NCBI GenBank assembly: GCA_944358855.1
Contig: CALVSC010000004.1
Location: 1 to 45,932 of the forward strand
DNA from: an uncultured Bacilli bacterium
GTDB taxonomy: Bacteria; Bacillota_I; Bacilli_A; RF39; UBA660
DNA: 45,932 bases
Reading direction: 5' to 3'
Position numbers and translations under genes: made by a program. Of the stretch, positions 41,742 through 45,932 are shown in pieces. How positions within the stretch are numbered: the first letter of the stretch is position 1; each line of letters opens with the position of its first letter. The notes under the pieces are model-generated. The model was not told the origin of the DNA, did no database searches, and saw nothing but the letters and a program-made list of their open reading frames with translations.

Positions 41742-42929
41742 TCAACTCCTACTAAGTCCAAAAGTAAGTTCAGGATAGTAAGAACTTACTATACTTTTAT
41801 ATTCATTATAATAATTTTTGTAACCGGATAGAATAGTATCATTCAAACTAGAATAAGGATATACCTTAAAATTTCGTTTCCCTCCATAATTAGAATCAGT
41901 ATATAAAAGTTCTGCTTTAGGAGAGTCAACAGTAACCGTCGTTTCTTCTTTAGTTACGACTTTATTTATTGTAACTTCCATTGCTAAGCCTGTCAACCGT
42001 TCAATACCTACCTGATCAGAAATAAAATTACCCAACGAATAAATAACAAAAGTTTTTCCATCATTAATATATTCAACTGGCTCAACCACATGAGGATGTG
42101 CACCAATAATAAGTCCTACTCCTAAAGAAGATAAGTAATTAGCAATCTCTCTTTGTGTTGACGAAACATCATGAGAATATTCAGTACCCCAGTGCATCGC
42201 AACAATAATTAAATCGACTTGATCTCTAACTTTATCAATATCATTTTTCGCTTTCTCTGGAGAATAAACATTATTTAAGTATTCTTTACCAGAAGGAGTT
42301 TCTAAACCATTTGTCCATGTTGTATAGGAAAAGAAAGCATATTTAATTCCGTTACATTCATAAATTCTAACCTTATCTCTTTCTTCCTGAGAAGTTCTTT
42401 GACCATCCCAAACAACCCCTTTTTGTTTAGACCAATAATTAACAGAATGAATAACGCCAGATTCACCTTTATCCATCGTATGATTAGTTGCTAAAGAAAC
42501 AAGATTAAATCCAGCATCAATAAAAGCATCACCAACTTCATCAGGAGAGTTAAATCTAGGATAATTAGAAAATCCCAAGTCACTGCCTCCAAGAATAGTT
42601 TCTTGATTATAATAAGCAATATCATATTGAGAAGAAATTGGTTTTATATACTCTAACATTGGTTTAAAATCATAACTACCATCATCCAATTTTGCATCCT
42701 CATAAATAGCACTATGAATCAAAGCATCACCAACCATAAATAGATTAAAACTATATTTTTTTGGATATTTTTCTTTTTTAACAGCCTCTTTCACAGGCTC
42801 TTTTTTTTCTTTATCTTGTTTCAAAGAAAAATTAGAAAGCAAAAAGGCGCTAGAAAAAACAATGATTAATAAAACCAAAAGCAATAGTTTCCCAGCAAAT
42901 TTTAACTTTCTAACTCTCTTAACCGCCAT
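41742..42929 (-). CDS. CapA-family (poly-gamma-glutamate biosynthesis-like) protein
   Basis: A 395-residue protein with a basic start and one transmembrane helix (about 13-31), then a metallophosphatase-fold CapA/PgsA domain. [14 protein letters not shown] (usual G-D-x-x-x-H), [36 protein letters not shown]-like [12 protein letters not shown] and [37 protein letters not shown] all match the family's metal-ligand motifs. Family members belong to poly-gamma-glutamate capsule systems but single copies outside cap operons are common, with unclear role. It sits between rnr and smpB with gaps of four bases on each side, so probably one operon. Confidence 0.9.
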   Translation of the reverse strand: MAVKRVRKLKFAGKLLLLVLLIIVFSSAFLLSNFSLKQDKEKKEPVKEAVKKEKYPKKYSFNLFMVGDALIHSAIYEDAKLDDGSYDFKPMLEYIKPISSQYDIAYYNQETILGGSDLGFSNYPRFNSPDEVGDAFIDAGFNLVSLATNHTMDKGESGVIHSVNYWSKQKGVVWDGQRTSQEERDKVRIYECNGIKYAFFSYTTWTNGLETPSGKEYLNNVYSPEKAKNDIDKVRDQVDLIIVAMHWGTEYSHDVSSTQREIANYLSSLGVGLIIGAHPHVVEPVEYINDGKTFVIYSLGNFISDQVGIERLTGLAMEVTINKVVTKEETTVTVDSPKAELLYTDSNYGGKRNFKVYPYSSLNDTILSGYKNYYNEYKSIVSSYYPELTFGLSRS

Positions 42930-42933
42930 ACAC

Positions 42934-45042
42934 TTACAACTTCCTAACTACCTCAAAATCAATTATCTTTTCCTCTCTTGATGCTCTAACAACTCTTACT
43001 AATAGTCTCTCACCTATTGTATATTTTACATGACTTCTCTCACCAGTTAACGTCATGTGTTCTTCATCATAATGGAAAAAGTCCTTCATATCACGTAAAG
43101 GAACTAATCCTTCAATTAAATTATCTAACTCTACAAACATTCCAAAACTTGTAACAGTTGAAATAATTCCTTCAAACTCTTCGCCAATATGACCTTCCAT
43201 ATATTCTGCCATCTTCATATCTTCTACTTCTCTTTCACAATCAACGCTTGCTCTTTCTCGATCAGAAGAATGTTCTGCGATATAAACCAACTTCTCCTCC
43301 CATTTTCTAACAGTTCCCATATCAAGATGCTTATCAAACAAATAAGTTCTTAACAATCGATGAACTGTCGTATCAGGATAACGTCTAATTGGTGAAGTAA
43401 AATGCGTATAACACTGACTAGCCAAACCATAATGTCCTAAATTTTCAGGTCGATATACAGCTTTTTGCATACTTCTAAGCAATAAACTAGATAAGATTTT
43501 AAATTCCGGTTTATCTTCCAAATATTTAATAATTCTTTGAACAGTTTTAGGACTAGTATCTTTTAAATCACCTGGTATTTGATATCCTAAACTTCCAACA
43601 AAACTTAAATAACTACGTAACTTTTCTTCCTTTGGAACTTCATGAACACGATAAATAAAAGGCAATGACATAAAATAAACATGCGTTGCAACACATTCAT
43701 TTGCAGCAATCATAAAATCCTCAATTAACTTTTCACCAGCACCACGATCACGTAAAACAATCTCCGTAGGCTTACAATCTTTATCAACTAATATTTTAGC
43801 TTCATCTACCTCAAAATCAATATAACCACGTTTTTCTTTCATCTTACGCAAAATATCTGCTAATTCTTTCATTGTTTTTAATGAATTAACGAATTTCTCA
43901 TAACCTTCTGGAACTTCATTCTTCTCTAAAATAGAATTAACTTTCTTATAAGTCATTTGAATGCGAGAACGAATAACACTTGGAAAAATTTCGTAATCAA
44001 GTTGCTTCCCTTGATGATCAAATTCCATAACACAAGAAATTGCCAAACGATCAACATTAGGATTTAGAGAACATATACCATTAGAAAGTTCATGAGGCAA
44101 CATAGGAATTACTCTATCTACCAAATATACACTAGTTCCCCTTTCCATAGCTTCATTATCTAATGGACTACCTTCTTTAACATAATAACTAACATCAGCA
44201 ATATGTACCCCTAATTTATAATGCCCATTTGCCATTTTCTCTATGGAGATAGCGTCATCAATATCTTTAGTATCATCTCCATCTATAGTAAATATTTCCC
44301 AAGTTCTTAAATCTCTACGGCCAAGTAAATCAATATCTTTTACTTCCATAGGAATATTTTTAACTTCTTCTTTTACATCTTCAGGAAATTCAGTATGAAT
44401 ATTATATTTATAAACGATAGATAAAATATCTACTCCCGGATCATTTTTATGACCAATAATTTCAACAACTCTACCATCATACTTTGATTGTTTATTTAAC
44501 TTTTTACCAAGTTCAACTACTACTTTATGACCATCAACAGCATTTAATGCATTCTCTTTTTTAACAACAATATCTAATTTAATTTTAGAATCATCTAAAG
44601 TAATATGTCCTAACCCTTTTTTGTCGAAATTAATTTCACCAATATATCGTTCCAAATTTCTTTTTAATATTTTTAAAATTCTTCCCTCCATACGATCGAT
44701 ATTAATTTTCGTAGTAATCTCAACTAAAACAGTATCTCCATGAATGGCACCATTCATATTCTCAGGAGCAATATAAACATCATCTTCCATATTTTCAATT
44801 TCAACAAAACCAAACCCTTTTTTATTTGCTCTTAAGACACCTTTTCTTAAATGACTATCTTCAAGCATCATATATCTTCCTTTATTAGAGCAATATATAA
44901 TAACTTCTTCCTCCATCTTACGTAACTCTTCACCTAAACTTTTAACTCCTTCTACTTCATGAAGATCTAGGGCATCTTCAAGTTCATAAATAGTAAGAGC
45001 TTTATCACTATTTTTTAATACATTAATAATATCATCTCTCAT
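42934..45042 (-). CDS. rnr: Ribonuclease R
   Basis: A 702-residue 3'-5' exoribonuclease. An N-terminal helix-turn-helix-like domain (MRDDIINVLKNSDKALTIYELEDAL) is followed by cold-shock domains (RKGVLRANKKGFGFVEIENMEDDVYIAPENMNGAIHGDTV). The RNB catalytic domain carries the metal-binding signature IDGDDTKDIDDAISI, and HIADVSYYV and VYLVDRVIPMLPHELSNGICSL follow. A C-terminal S1 domain (EFEGIISTVTSFGMFVELDNLIEGLVPLRDM) completes it. The start at 45042 has GAAGGTG upstream; a GTG three codons earlier overlaps it. With SmpB and tmRNA in the same locus it degrades trapped mRNAs. Confidence 0.97.
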   Translation of the reverse strand: MRDDIINVLKNSDKALTIYELEDALDLHEVEGVKSLGEELRKMEEEVIIYCSNKGRYMMLEDSHLRKGVLRANKKGFGFVEIENMEDDVYIAPENMNGAIHGDTVLVEITTKINIDRMEGRILKILKRNLERYIGEINFDKKGLGHITLDDSKIKLDIVVKKENALNAVDGHKVVVELGKKLNKQSKYDGRVVEIIGHKNDPGVDILSIVYKYNIHTEFPEDVKEEVKNIPMEVKDIDLLGRRDLRTWEIFTIDGDDTKDIDDAISIEKMANGHYKLGVHIADVSYYVKEGSPLDNEAMERGTSVYLVDRVIPMLPHELSNGICSLNPNVDRLAISCVMEFDHQGKQLDYEIFPSVIRSRIQMTYKKVNSILEKNEVPEGYEKFVNSLKTMKELADILRKMKEKRGYIDFEVDEAKILVDKDCKPTEIVLRDRGAGEKLIEDFMIAANECVATHVYFMSLPFIYRVHEVPKEEKLRSYLSFVGSLGYQIPGDLKDTSPKTVQRIIKYLEDKPEFKILSSLLLRSMQKAVYRPENLGHYGLASQCYTHFTSPIRRYPDTTVHRLLRTYLFDKHLDMGTVRKWEEKLVYIAEHSSDRERASVDCEREVEDMKMAEYMEGHIGEEFEGIISTVTSFGMFVELDNLIEGLVPLRDMKDFFHYDEEHMTLTGERSHVKYTIGERLLVRVVRASREEKIIDFEVVRKL

Positions 45043-45098
45043 TAGTATCACCTTCTAACTTTATTATACTTGATTTTATTCTAGAAAACTAGATTTTT

Positions 45099-45129
45099 AT
45101 AAAATAAAAGACTCTATACAGAGTCTAAA
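45099..45129 (-). terminator. Terminator of secG
   Basis: On the minus strand AGACTCT (45126-45120), a GTAT loop and AGAGTCT (45115-45109), then a U-rich tract. It overlaps the secG stop. The downstream rnr may have its own promoter or rely on read-through. Confidence 0.8.
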
Positions 45130-45340
45130 TAAACATAGATACTAAACAAATACCAAAAAATGCTAATCCTAAAACCCAAGTAAGACGAGTAATAAATAAC
45201 TCAGAACCTCTTTCTTTACGATGTGTAAATAACTCAGATGTAGTACCAGATATAATTTGAGCAGCACCTTCTGCTTTACTACTTTGTAAAAGAACAATAA
45301 TAATTAATAAAATTGATATAACTAAGAGTACTGTTTCCAT
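45125..45340 (-). CDS. secG: Preprotein translocase subunit SecG
   Basis: A 71-residue protein with two transmembrane helices: METVLLVISILLIIIVLLQSSKAEGAAQIISG (the conserved L-Q-S-x-K-x-x-G after the first helix) and RLTWVLGLAFFGICLVSMFI. It assists SecYEG at the membrane. The start at 45340 follows GGAGGTGTATT; the in-frame extension upstream has no RBS. secG upstream of rnr-smpB matches the gene order known in bacilli. Confidence 0.94.
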   Translation of the reverse strand: METVLLVISILLIIIVLLQSSKAEGAAQIISGTTSELFTHRKERGSELFITRLTWVLGLAFFGICLVSMFI

Positions 45341-45366
45341 AATACACCTCCGATAACAATACCAAT

Positions 45367-45395
45367 ATGATACCATAAATTATATTCAATTGCAA
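45367..45395 (-). promoter_or_regulatory. Promoter of secG
   Basis: The minus strand has TTGCAA (45395-45390), a 17-base spacer and TATCAT (45372-45367) with TG-G before the -10. Confidence 0.78.
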
Positions 45396-45432
45396 TAAAT
45401 GAAATAAGATTTTATAAATATTGTAATTCCTG

Positions 45433-45461
45433 TTGAAAAATAAAAATAAATAAAGTATGAT
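45433..45461 (+). promoter_or_regulatory. Promoter of the terminal lipoprotein gene
   Basis: TTGAAA (45433-45438), a 17-base spacer and TATGAT (45456-45461), about ten bases before the RBS, divergent from secG. Confidence 0.78.
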
Positions 45462-45479
45462 TAAATAAAGGAGGAGTAT

Positions 45480-45911
45480 ATGAGTAAGAAAATATTATTA
45501 GGTTTTGTTGCGACTGCTATGCTATTTTCATTAACAGGTTGTGGTAAAAGCCTTGAATGTACAATGTCTGAAGAAGGCGACGGTATGACTATGACTCAAA
45601 CAATGAATGTTGGATTCAACGGTGACAAAGCTGCAAACTTAAAAGCAGATATTAGTGTAAAACTTGATGAACAATACACTGACTACATTGACGAATTTGA
45701 AGATACTTTAAAAGAACAATTTAAAGACTTCGAACAAAGTGGTATGACTTTAGACGTAAAAAGCGGAAAAGACAATGTAAGTGTAATTATAGAAGCTGAT
45801 TTTGAAAACATGACTGATGAACAAAAAAATGAAATTGGCTTCAATAGTGAATCAAATAACTACGATGATATCAAGAGCAGTTTAGAAGACTCAGGATATA
45901 CCTGCAAATAA
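45480..45911 (+). CDS. Hypothetical YehR-like lipoprotein
   Basis: A 143-residue lipoprotein. The signal MSKKILLGFVATAMLFSLTGCGK has lipobox LTGC with Cys21 as the lipidated residue. The mature part is small and acidic with a helix (YTDYIDEFEDTLKEQFKDFEQSG) between beta-like stretches (AANLKADISVKLDEQY, NVSVIIEADFENMTDEQK), resembling YehR/DUF1307-type lipoproteins. The Cys pair in LECTM and YTCK may form a disulfide. It has AAAGGAGG upstream, its own promoter and a terminator at its stop. Function unknown. Confidence 0.75.
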   Translation: MSKKILLGFVATAMLFSLTGCGKSLECTMSEEGDGMTMTQTMNVGFNGDKAANLKADISVKLDEQYTDYIDEFEDTLKEQFKDFEQSGMTLDVKSGKDNVSVIIEADFENMTDEQKNEIGFNSESNNYDDIKSSLEDSGYTCK

Positions 45912-45932
45912 AAAAAGGCCATGCCTTTTTTT
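45911..45932 (+). terminator. Terminator of the terminal lipoprotein gene
   Basis: AAAAAAGGC (45911-45919), a CAT loop and GCCTTTTTTT (45923-45932). The U-run reaches the end of the window. Confidence 0.85.

Overview
The window is one 46 kb stretch of an AT-rich, low-GC Gram-positive (Bacillota) chromosome. It most resembles the Bacilli/Erysipelotrichia-RF39-Mollicutes side of that phylum. The basis is: two tRNA-sensing T-box leaders, a cdaA-cdaR pair, YtxH/DUF948 genes, WXG100 proteins, FemABX enzymes, a Cse60-like gene, pyruvate formate-lyase (fermentative, anaerobic metabolism), and a tmRNA whose tag ends in LAFA as in Mollicutes. UGA is used as a stop codon, so the code is the standard bacterial one. 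Many promoters carry a TG-N extended -10, and terminators are short hairpins with long U-runs. The lineage is an inference; no marker was searched.

Layout. 1-2.7 kb: the tail of rpsD, then a T-box operon encoding a CYTH protein, TyrRS and a histidine phosphatase. 2.7-5.2 kb: a four-gene envelope operon (lipoprotein, acidic disordered protein, DUF948-like, YtxH-like). 5.2-8.8 kb: trmB, a 58-residue coiled-coil gene, and two overlapping FemABX aminoacyltransferases. 8.8-12.4 kb: an accessory type VII (ESX/WXG100) substrate island. It has four WXG100-like proteins plus two enzymes (a GH73-like muramidase/glucosaminidase and a C39-like cysteine peptidase) that share an N-terminal WXG-like hairpin in which W-x-G reads F-L-G. 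12.5-15 kb: a MurJ/SpoVB-type flippase, a Cse60-like protein and an unknown protein. 15-18.1 kb: leuS with a small membrane protein under a second T-box. 18.1-24 kb: a GH31 enzyme, a VanY-type carboxypeptidase, a patatin and a radical SAM protein. 24-28 kb: a QmcA/NfeD pair, an Ig-repeat membrane protein and fhs.

28-30 kb: a thioester-domain adhesin followed by a sortase ORF with no ATG, GTG or TTG anywhere in its frame. 30-33 kb: a CtpA-like S41 protease, a thioredoxin-like membrane protein and a lipoprotein. 33-35.6 kb: the c-di-AMP synthase operon. 35.6-37.6 kb: tRNA-Thr(CGU), DUF378, a secreted NlpC/P60 hydrolase and an unknown helical protein. 37.7-40.7 kb: pflB-pflA. 40.8-45.3 kb: ssrA convergent with smpB, then capA-like, rnr and secG. 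45.5 kb to the end: a lipoprotein.

Themes. A large share of the genes work on the cell envelope: the Fem enzymes, flippase, VanY, NlpC/P60, GH73 protein, adhesin/sortase, CtpA, CapA, c-di-AMP synthesis and several lipoproteins. The most unusual parts are the T7SS-type hydrolase island (8.8-12.4 kb), the start-less sortase next to the thioester adhesin, a GH31 enzyme whose usual acid/base Asp is Ser, and several junctions where a gene's promoter lies inside the previous gene's terminator hairpin. No CRISPR array, insertion sequence, prophage or long repeat was recognised.
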